Origin: Clostridia bacterium
GTDB taxonomy: Bacteria > Bacillota > Clostridia > TANB77 > CAG-508
Assembly (NCBI GenBank): GCA_017517685.1
Contig: JAFWYK010000004.1
Span: forward strand, 1 to 64,000
Direction: 5' to 3'
DNA: 64,000 nucleotides
Shown here: positions 16,308 to 28,000 of the stretch, in pieces
Layout: the number at the start of each line of letters is the position of its first letter
How positions within the stretch are numbered: position 1 is the first letter of the stretch
Translations under genes and position numbers: made by a program
Notes under the pieces: generated by a model
The model's input: the letters and a program-made list of their open reading frames with translations, nothing else
Databases searched by the model: none
What the model was told of the DNA's origin: nothing

Positions 16308-17657
16308 TTACATTGTAAGAGTTCCATTTGGTGTGTCAAGTATTACCAAAACATCTTCTTCCTTACCACTAACTGCATTTATATACACTAGAAAATCTTT
16401 ATCTTCTACTTTTCCTTTAAATTCATAGCACAATATTTCTGTTTTCCATTCAGTTGGAATTATAGCCATTCCTTCAGATAAAACATTTAAATCTTTATTT
16501 AAATATTCTCTTGCTTTGTCTATAGAGATTCCCTTTTCTAAATTTAATCTTTGCTTATGAGAATTTAAATAACCAGTTGTCTCAAGTCCCAAAACTTCTC
16601 CATTGTCAAGTGCAATTTTTACTTTAATTAAATCCGGATAAACCGTTATTCCACTATCATTATAAGCATAATTAATTGTTATTACATTTGACTCTTTTAT
16701 AAAATAAGTTTCTTTCATATTAAAATATTTTTTATCATCCAAAAACCTTTTTCCTATATCTATTGCTTCTGCGTTTGATATTTTTTCTTCATTAACTTCT
16801 CTATCAAATGACATTTGAACAACATGTCCACCTTTTTTAGAAATAAATATATTTAAGTTTATATCTTCATCTCTTAATTTAACAGAGAAATCATATCCAG
16901 GAATATCTGCTTTATCTAAAAATGCATTTAACACTATTTCTTTAATATCATAATTTTCGAAAAACTCTTTTACCTTATTTTTAGCTGTTTCTTCGTCTAT
17001 TTCTTCTCCTATAAGACCTGTTTTGTCAAGCTTATTAATATGATCTGAATATGCCCCATCATATATTAATCCTTCATAATCATTTAAGTTTTTATCAATA
17101 CTAGAAAATACCTCAAAACTATCTACTGCTTGAGCTAATGATTCATCTTTATTAACAATTTCTTTCCAATTTAAATTCTCATTATATAATTCTTCTGATA
17201 ATGTGTTTAACGTATCTTCTAATCCTTTACTATGATGATACAGTTCTTTTAATTTTTCAAAATCTTTTTCTTCTAGCTCTTCACCTTTAATATTTTTTCT
17301 TGATAAAGAATACGTATAATCACTTACTTGATTTAAAAACTTTGATACATTCATGACGCTTTCTGAAGAAACTGGAAGTCTTGATAAATAAACCATTGCT
17401 AAATTAGAATCACTCCATACTTTTGTTAAAGTTTCCGCAGCATGTTCTGGAGATTCTGTTATCATTGATTTTGCCAAATAATTCTCTACACTATTTATAT
17501 AATTTACTAAACTTGTAAACGAATCATTATAATTATTATCAAGCATTAAATTATACTTTTCTTTTAATTTGAAAGCATAAAATCCACTCAAAAACACTAA
17601 TATTACTAAAAACAAAATCATTATTTTTAAATAATTTCTTTTTACAAATTCTTTCAT
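16308..17657 (-). CDS. ypeB: Spore germination protein YpeB
   Basis: A 449-residue protein with one N-terminal membrane anchor (about 10-30, IMILFLVILVFLSGFYAF). A helical domain follows (about 35-200, YNDSFTSLVNYINSVENYL and AETLTKVWSDSNLAMVYLSRLP, typical of YpeB), then PepSY-like repeats in the C-terminal half. YpeB is a forespore inner-membrane protein needed for stability and localisation of the cortex-lytic enzyme SleB. sleB normally lies next to ypeB, but no sleB is adjacent here. The start is the ATG at 17657 with AGGAGAG upstream. Its presence supports a spore-forming host. Confidence 0.88.
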   Translation of the reverse strand: MKEFVKRNYLKIMILFLVILVFLSGFYAFKLKEKYNLMLDNNYNDSFTSLVNYINSVENYLAKSMITESPEHAAETLTKVWSDSNLAMVYLSRLPVSSESVMNVSKFLNQVSDYTYSLSRKNIKGEELEEKDFEKLKELYHHSKGLEDTLNTLSEELYNENLNWKEIVNKDESLAQAVDSFEVFSSIDKNLNDYEGLIYDGAYSDHINKLDKTGLIGEEIDEETAKNKVKEFFENYDIKEIVLNAFLDKADIPGYDFSVKLRDEDINLNIFISKKGGHVVQMSFDREVNEEKISNAEAIDIGKRFLDDKKYFNMKETYFIKESNVITINYAYNDSGITVYPDLIKVKIALDNGEVLGLETTGYLNSHKQRLNLEKGISIDKAREYLNKDLNVLSEGMAIIPTEWKTEILCYEFKGKVEDKDFLVYINAVSGKEEDVLVILDTPNGTLTM

Positions 17658-17744
17658 AAAACTCTCCTATTTATTTTTTATTATCTTTACCATTTCTTAC
17701 TAATTTATGCATTTATTTGCATAGATACAAAACTCTTAGAATTA

Positions 17745-17773
17745 TTGTATTTTTTGGAAAAAAGTGGTATAAT
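17745..17773 (+). promoter_or_regulatory. Sigma-A promoter of the glycosyltransferase gene
   Basis: TTGTAT (17745-17750), 17 bp, TATAAT (17768-17773), 40 bp before the ATG at 17813. Confidence 0.65.
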
Positions 17774-17812
17774 AGATATGTTTTAAATATACTTTTAAAA
17801 AGGATAAAAATT

Positions 17813-19372
17813 ATGAAAAAAATTTTAGTATTTTATGGATCTTATGGTGGTGGTCACTTATCTGCTGCAAAAGCCATTAGTTCCTATTTAGAACAAAAAT
17901 ATGAAAAAGACGTAGAAGTTAAAGTTGTTGATTGTATAGAATATATCAACAAATATATAAACAAAGTATCTACAGAAGCATATAAAGAATTAGCTAAAAA
18001 AGCGCCTTGGGCTTGGAAAAGAATATATAAACAATCTCAAAACGGTGCGCTTTCTCACATTAGTACAACAACTAACAAACTTATGGCTACAAAACTTAAT
18101 CTTTTACTTCAAGAATTCAAGCCCGATTTAGTTGTTTCTACTCACCCATTTGCTACTCAAATGGTTGCATATTTAAAGAAGAAAGAAAAAGTAGATTGTA
18201 AGCTTGCAACAATACTTACAGACTATCATACTCACCCACAATGGCTAGTTCTATCACAATATACAAATTATTTCTTTGTATCTAACGATACTATGAAAAT
18301 AGATATGATTAAAGAAGGTATTCCAGAAAGCAAAATATTCGTAACTGGTATTCCTGTTTCAGAAAGATTTCTTCAAGAATTCGATTCAGAAGAAATACAT
18401 AAGCATTTTGGTTTAACTCCTGAAAAACCAACTCTTCTATTCTTTGCTGGTGGAGAGTTTGGACTTGGAAGAAACACAACATTTATGGTTTTAAAAGCAT
18501 TAATTAGAATGTTTAAAGAGCTTCAAGTTGTTGCAATATCAGGAAGAAACAAAAAAATGAATAAAAAATTCAATGATTTAGTTCAATCAACAAATTCTAG
18601 TGATAGAGTAAAAATCCTTGAATTCACAGATAAAGTTCCTGAACTTATGAGTATATCTTCTGGTGTAATTACAAAACCTGGTGGTTTAACAATCACAGAA
18701 TGTTTAGTTTCTAAATTACCAATAGTTGTTATTAATCCTATTCCAGGGCAAGAAGAAGAAAATGCAGAATTCTTAGTTAACAACAATGTTGCTGTATGGA
18801 TTAAACCTGAAGACAAAATTGCAAGAACATTAAAATATTTATCTAGAAATACAGAACAATTAAAACAAATGAGTGATACTGCAGCAGCTCTTTCTAAGCC
18901 AAATGCTACAGAAGATATTTGTAAAGTTCTAATTCATGAATTTGAAGATATTGTTAAAACACCAAATCAAATTGTTATAAGTGTTCTTATTAAATCTAAA
19001 GGTAAATATTTATTTTTAAAACAAAAACGCAAAAATCAAGAAGATGTATTGCATCTAGTTGGTGGTCCACTTCCTAATGATCAAATGATTGATTCTTCAC
19101 TTCAAACATTAATAACTAACGCTTTAAATATTGAACTTAAAAATTTAAAACCTTATGATTTTGATAGTGATATACAAAGATTTAAAGGTAGAGAATCACA
19201 AATCATTTATTTGCGTTATTTAGCCGAAATTACAAACCCAAAGGATGTTAATACTACCTTTGATAATTTCGAGCTTATTTGGCTATCTAAAAGCGAATTA
19301 AGCCAACATATTTTCTCAGATGTAACAACTAGATTCTTAAAAAAATTAAGATTATTAAATAGCGATAATTAA
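17813..19372 (+). CDS. UgtP/MGDG-synthase-like glycosyltransferase fused to a degenerate Nudix domain
   Basis: A 519-residue protein. The ATG at 17813 has AAAGGA 8 bp upstream; longer in-frame extensions would cross the promoter. Residues 1-170 form an MGDG-synthase N-terminal domain starting MKKILVFYGSYGGGHLSAAK, with the GGGH donor/acceptor loop. Residues 200-375 form a GT28-type C-terminal domain with KPGGLTITECL and PGQEEENAEFL, which bind the UDP-sugar. These enzymes transfer a sugar to diacylglycerol at the cytoplasmic membrane face. The remaining about 110 residues (IVISVLIKSKGKYLFLKQKR onward) look like a Nudix fold. The Nudix box is degenerate: GGPLPNDQMIDSSLQTLI lacks the RExxEE residues, so hydrolase activity is unlikely. 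The C-terminal assignment is my inference. Confidence 0.85.
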   Translation: MKKILVFYGSYGGGHLSAAKAISSYLEQKYEKDVEVKVVDCIEYINKYINKVSTEAYKELAKKAPWAWKRIYKQSQNGALSHISTTTNKLMATKLNLLLQEFKPDLVVSTHPFATQMVAYLKKKEKVDCKLATILTDYHTHPQWLVLSQYTNYFFVSNDTMKIDMIKEGIPESKIFVTGIPVSERFLQEFDSEEIHKHFGLTPEKPTLLFFAGGEFGLGRNTTFMVLKALIRMFKELQVVAISGRNKKMNKKFNDLVQSTNSSDRVKILEFTDKVPELMSISSGVITKPGGLTITECLVSKLPIVVINPIPGQEEENAEFLVNNNVAVWIKPEDKIARTLKYLSRNTEQLKQMSDTAAALSKPNATEDICKVLIHEFEDIVKTPNQIVISVLIKSKGKYLFLKQKRKNQEDVLHLVGGPLPNDQMIDSSLQTLITNALNIELKNLKPYDFDSDIQRFKGRESQIIYLRYLAEITNPKDVNTTFDNFELIWLSKSELSQHIFSDVTTRFLKKLRLLNSDN

Positions 19373-19390
19373 ATTCAAATTAATAAAAGC

Positions 19391-19425
19391 AAAAATGGAG
19401 AATGATTAAATCATTCTCCATTTTT
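19391..19425. terminator. Bidirectional terminator between the glycosyltransferase gene and spoIIE
   Basis: A perfect 15-bp repeat AAAAATGGAGAATGA / TCATTCTCCATTTTT (19391-19405 with 19411-19425) between the convergent stops at 19372 and 19429. Confidence 0.9.
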
Positions 19426-19428
19426 ATA

Positions 19429-21837
19429 CTATTTCTTTTTAACTATTTTTGTAACTATAACAGTCATATCATCATGTGCTATTCCAAAGCTATTATCTAC
19501 AGCTTCAGTTAATATTAAATCAGCTATTTTTTGTACATTATTTGTACTAATATTTTTCAAATAATCTTCAATCCATTCTTTACCAACATTTTCTTTTGAA
19601 TCAACAATACCATCACTATACATTACAACGATGTCTCCATCATTTACTTCTAATGTTGTTGATTTAAGTTCAATATTATCTACTATTCCAACTGGTAAAT
19701 TTTCTGATTTAATTTGTTTTATATTCTTCTTATTTTTTACATAAGTATTGCATGCGCCATTTTTCAAAAGTTCAATTTTGCCTGCATATAAATCTAGTAT
19801 AGCAATATCTAAACTTGAATACATTTCTTTGTTTTGAGCTAAATTCATTCTAGAATTAATTAATTTAACAGATTCTTCTCCATTAAATCCAGCAGATAAC
19901 ATTTGTTTAACTAATCTTAATGTTATTTTACTGCACTCTCTAGCTTTTTCACCACTACCCATTCCATCTGCAATAGCAACTAAATATTTACCATCTGCAA
20001 GTTTAATTTGTAAGCTACAATCTCCTGAAACTGTCGAACCATCTTTTGTTGTCTTTGCACTACCAACTTGAAGAACAAATTTATCTTCACTTGCATATAT
20101 TTGAGAATATTCTTTATTTTCTTCATCAATACGATCTCTTTGGAATACCATCTTACTTCCAATACTTTTAGAAATTACATCTGCTATTCCTGTTTCAATC
20201 TCTTTTTCTCTTAATCTTTGATCATTAAAATCAAGTTTAAGTTCTATTATATACTTTTCATTTTTTAATTTTTTCAATCTTGATTGATGTATCTTAATTC
20301 CTTTTGATTTAAGTAACAATTCAATCTCTTGTTCTTTCTTAGTATATATGGTCTCTTTTGACTTAGAAATCTCTTCTGCACATTTATCAATTACTTTCGT
20401 AACATTTTTTAAATTTTCATTAATTGAAGCTAGATTTTTCTTTCTCTCTTCTTCTTTTGCTCTTTTTATTTGTTCATTTTTTAATGTTCTATTTGCTATT
20501 TTAATAACTTCTTGTATATCATTTTTTATATTCTCATCTTTTAATATCACAAAATTATTATGATTATTCAAAATATTCACTAAATCTTTATCAACAATTA
20601 TATCTTGTTCTTTTAATACTTTACAAATATCTCTTGCAATGTCTGTATCTTCATCTGATATAACATCATAAAAAATATTATCTTTTATTGATTCAACATT
20701 ATCTAAAAAATCTTGTATAAAATTTTCATCTCTTATAATTTCATCTTTATCTTGTACTTTTACAAGTTCATTAAACATTTCTGAAATAGATCTTAGTTTT
20801 TCTGATACTTCATCATTAGTACCATTTAATCTATTCTCACCGTTATTTGATATTAATTTATGTTTTCCAAGTAAATCTTCTAAATCTAATTTAACCTTTT
20901 TAGGTAATAATATTATACCTAATGAAGCTATCATAGTTTCTTTAATATAAAAGACTAATTCTGGATTATTTATACTTGTTTTAGCAAGCCAAATATTAAT
21001 TAAAACAAGAACAGCAATTAAGCTTAATTTTCCTATTTTTCCTAAAACACCACTTATAATTCCTGCCATTATAAATGCAAATACTTGAATTAAAGTTAAT
21101 CCTTCTATAAATGATATTGATAATCCAATAGAAATGGCTGTTATTGCACCAATTAATAAACCATGTTTCCATCCTAAAACCATAATCATAAATAAAACTA
21201 AAATTTCTGTTAAGCTATATCCCAAAATAACCACCTCAGAAAGCGCGACACTGGCTATAGAGACAATTATTACTGAAGCAACTAGTTCTTCTATGGTAAA
21301 TGCTTTTTTATCGTTAAAATCCTTTATAGTGGCTAGTCCATTTACAAATATTTTATAAAAAACATACATTAATGACGCACTTATAGAACCCATAAATACA
21401 TCATATAATGAAAATGTATTTCTGTAACTTGTTATAATTGTAATAATCATAGCAGCAGAAAATAATTTACCACCTGATTTAATACTTTCATTTCTTTCAT
21501 CAATTGCGATTTTTGTTTTTACGAATAAAACTAATAAGAAATAAACGATTGATATTCCAACGAAATTTCCAGTAGCTGCTGCACCATTTCCAACATATGT
21601 ACCAATAATTGCTGATAAATACACACCAATAAGTGGCACCGTTTCACCCACGCATGCTGCAACCATAGCAAGTCCAAATGGAACAATCTCTCCTTTAATA
21701 GATAATGTTGCCATTAAAAATGTTAAGATATATATAATTATATTTTGATATCTAAAGATTTGTTTCAATCTATAGATAGTATTATTTGTTTTTAAATTTT
21801 CTTCTTGAGCATCCATATCTGCAATATTTTGAAACAT
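19429..21837 (-). CDS. spoIIE: Stage II sporulation protein E (PP2C-type phosphatase)
   Basis: An 802-residue protein if started at ATG 21837 (MFQNIADMDAQEENL), preceded by GAGAGGTGG; an earlier in-frame ATG at 21879 has no ribosome binding site. About ten membrane helices occupy residues 30-310, a coiled regulatory region about 330-560, and a PP2C phosphatase domain the last 220 residues (VAIADGMGSGEKARECS, MYSDGIVDSKENVG, AHDDMTVIVTKI) with metal-binding Asp residues. SpoIIE dephosphorylates SpoIIAA, which frees sigma-F in the forespore, and also acts at the polar septum. The gene is monocistronic. Confidence 0.96.
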   Translation of the reverse strand: MFQNIADMDAQEENLKTNNTIYRLKQIFRYQNIIIYILTFLMATLSIKGEIVPFGLAMVAACVGETVPLIGVYLSAIIGTYVGNGAAATGNFVGISIVYFLLVLFVKTKIAIDERNESIKSGGKLFSAAMIITIITSYRNTFSLYDVFMGSISASLMYVFYKIFVNGLATIKDFNDKKAFTIEELVASVIIVSIASVALSEVVILGYSLTEILVLFMIMVLGWKHGLLIGAITAISIGLSISFIEGLTLIQVFAFIMAGIISGVLGKIGKLSLIAVLVLINIWLAKTSINNPELVFYIKETMIASLGIILLPKKVKLDLEDLLGKHKLISNNGENRLNGTNDEVSEKLRSISEMFNELVKVQDKDEIIRDENFIQDFLDNVESIKDNIFYDVISDEDTDIARDICKVLKEQDIIVDKDLVNILNNHNNFVILKDENIKNDIQEVIKIANRTLKNEQIKRAKEEERKKNLASINENLKNVTKVIDKCAEEISKSKETIYTKKEQEIELLLKSKGIKIHQSRLKKLKNEKYIIELKLDFNDQRLREKEIETGIADVISKSIGSKMVFQRDRIDEENKEYSQIYASEDKFVLQVGSAKTTKDGSTVSGDCSLQIKLADGKYLVAIADGMGSGEKARECSKITLRLVKQMLSAGFNGEESVKLINSRMNLAQNKEMYSSLDIAILDLYAGKIELLKNGACNTYVKNKKNIKQIKSENLPVGIVDNIELKSTTLEVNDGDIVVMYSDGIVDSKENVGKEWIEDYLKNISTNNVQKIADLILTEAVDNSFGIAHDDMTVIVTKIVKKK

Positions 21838-22003
21838 CCTTAACCACCTCTCACCCTTAATATATAGAGATTTAATCATAAAATTATTGAAATTTTTGTC
21901 ATAAATTAATTCTATACATTAAAAGTTTTTTACAAATTGTGATAATTTTTTATCATTCTATTACATTTATGGCAAAAAAACAAGGGCAATTAAGAAATAT
22001 TAC

Positions 22004-22038
22004 AAAAAAAGATGGAGCATTTTTGCCCCATCTTTTTT
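22004..22038 (-). terminator. Rho-independent terminator after giant gene B2
   Basis: On the minus strand AAAAAAGATGGGGCA pairs with TGCTCCATCTTTTTTT around a short loop with one mismatch, ending in a T run, 24 bases past the B2 stop. Confidence 0.8.
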
Positions 22039-22061
22039 ATTTATCTAGATTCAAAATTAAT

Positions 22062-25000
22062 CTATTTTAAAACTGTCTTTTTAAGTATTACAACACCAAC
22101 TGCAAGAATTACAAGTGACAATAATGAGATTAATAAGATTTGTGTTGTTAATGTAGCTTCAGCTCTAATACCTGTTGGTGGAGCGAAAGTTACAAGCTCT
22201 GTAGCACTTGAATCTCTTTCAGCAACAGCTCCTACGAAAGCTCCTTTTACTGGTGAAGCATTACCAACTACTGCTAGCATATCTCTTCTACCAACTGAGT
22301 TTTCGATCTTAACGATTTCAGCAATATTATCAAATTGTAATTTGTCTGCATCGTCTTCAGCAGAAACTGTTCTAGTGATTGTTAAATCAATTGATGCTTT
22401 ATAATCATCTGGATTTAATACATCAGCTCCAGTTAAAGTACCATCTAATTCTACAGGAACTAATTCTTTAGTAAATCCTGAGTTTGTTGATACAGCAACT
22501 GTTTCTTCTAATTGATATTCACCTGGATCGATACTTAATACAACGTTATTCTTTTGATCTGTGATATAAGCTATACCATTTTGATCAATTAACTCATATC
22601 CTGGAATTACATCTCTTGAAACTAATCTTTCAGCTTCGTATCCGTTACCGTCTAATTCATTCAAGCTTGTATTTCTCCAGCTATGATCTTTTCCAGCGTT
22701 TATAGCTTGTGTATAAACCGCATCATTATCGATATAGTCAACTACTTGACGAACTCTTGTAGTAACAACTTTATCATTTCCTTCGATACCTGCATAATAT
22801 GTTGTACCTAAATATTTACCATATGTAGGAACTTTATCATATGAAGCAGATTCTCTAGCTTCTACTTCAGCAACATTAGCTAATTCTGTAAGTTTTTCTT
22901 TAATTGTCTTTCCTTCAGCTTTTGCAGTTACTTCGATATCAGCAAGTAAAGCACTTGTCATATCTTTTTCACCAACATTGTATGCTGTCATATCATAGTT
23001 GATTTCAATTGTTGTACCTTGAAGTACAGCGTCATCAACGTTAATATATCTGAAGTATTGTTGATCTTCTATAACAACTCCATTTAATGTTTCATCAACT
23101 TTATCTTCTACTTTATCAATAGATTGTAATTGATCAATTGCAATAGAGTTTGCTTTTAATGTTTTTTCTACAGTTAAGAAATAATCTCCTACTTTTGCAA
23201 GTACAACTGTATCTTTAGTAATACTTCCCTCTTTAACGAATTTTGGTGTTATTTCGTAATCAGCATGGAATACTACTCTATTATCGTTTGTGATTAATTT
23301 AATTGACTCAATTTGTTTGTCAAGAACTACTGCTGTTTCTGGTCTTTCAACGATACCACAATCGATTCTTGTAATTGTATATTCGCTATCTACATTTTCA
23401 ACTTTAACAGCTGAAGTTTGAATCATTGGAGTTTGAGTAGCTACTTTAGCAACACCAGCTGGTATAGCTTCTCCTTCTTTATATGATTTAACTTTAATTG
23501 TAGCTGTTTCAGCGAACATATTATATTTATCATATAATTCTGTATGATCAGCTGCTTTATTATTAGCTGTAGCTAATATTGTAGCTTCTGTATTCATAAT
23601 TGTTTCAGAATTTGCAATTAATTCTAATCTTCTAGATTCATTATCTCTAACATCTGATAATCCTTTATCAGCGATTTCTCTACTATCTAAGTTATGATAT
23701 TCATTATTTAAATAGTTATTTCCATCAACTGATGCATGACCAGTTTGGTAAACTGTAGTTTTATGGTCTTGACCATTATAAACTGCAACTGTTTTTCCTT
23801 CTGGATCATTATCATAGTTAGCTGTTAAAATGTTAGCATTTCCTGAGAAATTATCTCCATTTGAGTTAACAGCAACTGGATCACCAGTAATATCTAATGT
23901 ATCTTCTAGATCTAATTTATTATTTCCATATACGAATCTTACTGCGTAATTTCCTTCTGGAACATTATTAAATCTATATGAACCAACTTTTACTATTTCA
24001 TTTGCATTTTCTTTTGTAGCTGTTTCTACTGTACTGTCAAATCCTGTTAAATGTTGTATTGTAGAACCACCTAACATGCTTAATGGTTTATTAGTTGGCC
24101 AGATGAAATCATATTCAACATATTTTCCATCTTCTCTTTTTACTTTTACTTTTTCAACGATTTGAGTTGTTAATCCTGCGATTAAAGCCTCATCGTTTTC
24201 ATCATATTCTCCAACTTTTCCTTTAGCTGCATTATCTTCCCAAGCGCGTCCTTCAACTATACTTGAATCAGTTTTTACAGTTAATTTTAATACTGGAGCT
24301 TGATCTGTATCATCTTCATAGAAACGTTTTGCATTATATTCTCTGATGTTTACGTTACCTGGTGCAGAATCTCTATCGATCTTACCAGCGTTTTTACCAT
24401 CTGGATAGAATGTTTGATAACTTGCGATTTCAGCTACGTTTGATTTATCTCCTAGTTCAATTGCATCATGTACTTCTCCAATTGTTGCTTTTTCAAGCTT
24501 AACTGTTACAAGTATTTCTGCTCTCTCACCAACACCTAACATCAATCCACCAAGATCTGCAGATTGTTTTCTATAAATTGTACCATCTGAACCTTCAATT
24601 AATTCATTTGGATCATACCAAGCAATTGGTGTACCATTTACTGTTGATGCATTTGCAATTTCTACTTTTTGTTTAACTTCTTTTCCATCAACTGTTTCTA
24701 CATATTGTTCTACTTTTCTGTCGATTGGTTTTCCAAATGAACTATCAAAATAATCATTAATTCTATTAATTTTTACATTATAGTTAGCAGATTCATTATA
24801 TAATCTAATTCTATATGTTAAATATACTTCAAGTTCTGTTTCTTTTAATGACATATTTAATTGTTTTGCATAATAGTCTGTAATTGCATCATAAGATTCC
24901 ATATTTGAACTTTCAGCACTTGCACCATATAATTCTGCTCTATAGAAGTAATCACTTGATCTTAATGCTAATTGATATTCAACACCCATTGTATCTCCAT

Positions 25001-28000
25001 TAATTTGTCTAGCTACTAAGTCTTGGTTGTAATCATCTAATGTATTGAATTTATGATTTGTTAAGTGATTATTTACTATTACTTTTGCTGAATCTAAGTC
25101 TTTTGAAATACCTAAATCAGCTTCATCTCTTGGAACTAATCCAAGGTTAATATTTAACATGTAGTTATATGTAGCTGAATATTTATAGTATTGAACTAAT
25201 CCTAATTCGCTAATATATGTATCTACACTGTCTAAGTGAATTTTCTTATCAAATGGATATGTTAATCCACCTACTGAAGTTCTCGCTTTTGTTTTAAATA
25301 ATTCCATTATTGAACCGTTTTCATTTGTTGTTTGAACTTCAGATTTTACTCTTGTTGAACTACTTGGTGTTGTAGCTCTATTGTCTTGTTCAACATTAAA
25401 GTTATTTGATTTATATGTGATAGGTTGTTCTCCTGATGAACCATTAACGTAACCAACAGTTACTCCTGCTCCATCAATTGGTGAACCTTCATATATTTCT
25501 TGAATTCTATCGTTAACAACTGCTCTATCGTAGTCTAACGCTTTAGAATCTTTTTCCCATCTATCTCTATCAGCTGTTGATGCACTTCTATATGCATTAG
25601 CATCACCATTAGATGTTGCTAAGAATATTGTTGGTTCATATGTTTGACCATCATAAACGAATTCAACATCATATGTTCCATCTTGAGGCATTTTTAAGCT
25701 TGGTGCTACCCAATGTCCGATAGCATCTGTGATAATTGGTTGTGAAATTAAAGCACCATTATCATATACTTCAGCTAGAGTTGTTCCATCTGGATTATAG
25801 ATATATACTTCAATTCCCTTGATGGCTTTTTCGAATTCATCTTTTAATCCGTTTGCTACAGAATCTTCTGTATTTTTACCATCTTCTGATTTTGGTGCAT
25901 CTTGCCATACATAACCAGCAAGTTGCATTGTTAAATCAATTATTGTTATTGTATCTAATTGGTTAGTTACAACAATATTTACTGTTTCTTCACCTAGTTG
26001 AGCGTTATTATTAGAAATGTTAACATTTTTCCAACCAAGTGGTAAGTTTTCTTCTGATACAACTACTGTTGGAGCAGCATTACCATACCATTTAACCATA
26101 GGTGATGTATATGTTTCTCCGCCTTTTAAAGAGATTGTATATGTAGCACTTTCAGTACCATAATATGTCTCTCCTTCAAATTCGAATCTTCCACCTTCAA
26201 CACCTGTGATATTTACAGTAATATCGAATGTTGGTAAATCCATACCATCTAATAGTTTTTCATCAGCAACAATTTCTTTTAATATAGTAAAGTTACCTTG
26301 TTTTTCTACATATCTATTATAAGCAATTGCTTTTACAGAAGCTCCATCAGGAGGTAATGTACCAGTTGCATTGTCAATTCTTACAAATTCACAACCTTCT
26401 GGTAATAATTCTGTAAGTTCTCTTACTTCATATGTAGGAGCACTTTCTGTAACATACCATTCATAGTAGTCTGATCTATATACTTCACCAGCTTTAATAC
26501 TGATTTGATATGGATCGTTGTCTCCGATTTTTACTTCAAAAGTAAATTCATCATCAACTTGGATTTGACCTTCTACTACTTTTTCAATTTCTAAGTATCC
26601 ACCAGTTTTCTTTGGTTCGTTTGTGAATGTAACTATAGTAGCTGTTGCATTATCTGTTAATTCACCACTTGAATTTAAAACTGATATAACTTCTGCTTTT
26701 TCAGACTCAATTTCTGTAACGTCATAATGTGGTCCTTTTTCACCATACCATTTGATAGCTCCTGTTGAAGCTGAGCTTCCACCATTAACTGTCATTGGGA
26801 ATGTATATGATGTATTGTAATAGAAGTTTCCATTATATTCAAATGATCCTGTTAAAGTTACATTGAATGAGAATGGTACTCCATTTAAACTTCCACTTAC
26901 AACTTTTTTCTCAATAATGATTTCTTTTTCTTTAGGCTCAATTTTATTTAAGTATTCAGCTACTGTAAATTTAATAGCATCTTGTTCATTTGCGTTATTT
27001 TCAATTAATTGGCCTGTAACTTTAATATTAGATTCACCATTTGCACTAACGAATACAACACCTTCTGGTAAATTAATCTCTTCGATTTCATAATCTAATG
27101 GTTCTTCATCTGATCTCCAATTAAATTTACCTGATTTATATTCCCACACATATGAGTTATCTACTTTTTTTGCATCTAATGTAACAGTATATTCTTCATA
27201 ATTTTCAACTTTAATTCTAAATGTGAATTTTAGTGATTCTACATATTCTTTAGATACTTTATCAGCATTTTCTAAAGTTTTTATGATATGAATATATCCT
27301 GCTTTACCATTATCTCTATTCCAAGCGTTAACTTTTACTGTGTAAACACCACCTTCATCAACTCCATCAGATAAATATCCCTCTGATGGTTCAATAGATG
27401 AAGCAACATCTTCTCCAACTAAATCTTCTTCAACACTGTATTTTGGAGCTGTATCTCCATACCATGTAAATTCATCTGATGACCATGTTCCAACTTTTGT
27501 GCTATCGATATGTATTACTACAAATTTACCAATTTCACTAGCATCTGCAACTGGTTCATCTGGATTTGATGTTAATTTAATTTTTGCATTCTCATATTTA
27601 GTTCCTAAATATTCAAATGTTCCATCAACTGTTACAACGAATTTAAAGTCTCTATCAATTAATGTGTCCTCGTCAACAGTTTTTGTTAATACTATCTTAC
27701 CTTTATGTGGTTGTTCAGTAATTTTATTGATGAAATTGTTTTCTATTACTACTACTTTTCCATCTCCATCTTGGAATGTTCCTGAAACTGTAGAACCATT
27801 TACTGTATCACTTGGATTTCCAGGAATGATTTCTTTAATTTCAGTTCCCTCTGGATTATCATGTTCTGTAATAGAATAGTTTGGATTTTCACCATGGAAC
27901 CATCTATAGTATCCTGTGATATATCTCCATACATATTTTCCATCTTCTTTTACTGGATAAATTGTTTTATCAATGTCTTTATATCCATCAACTTTAATTA

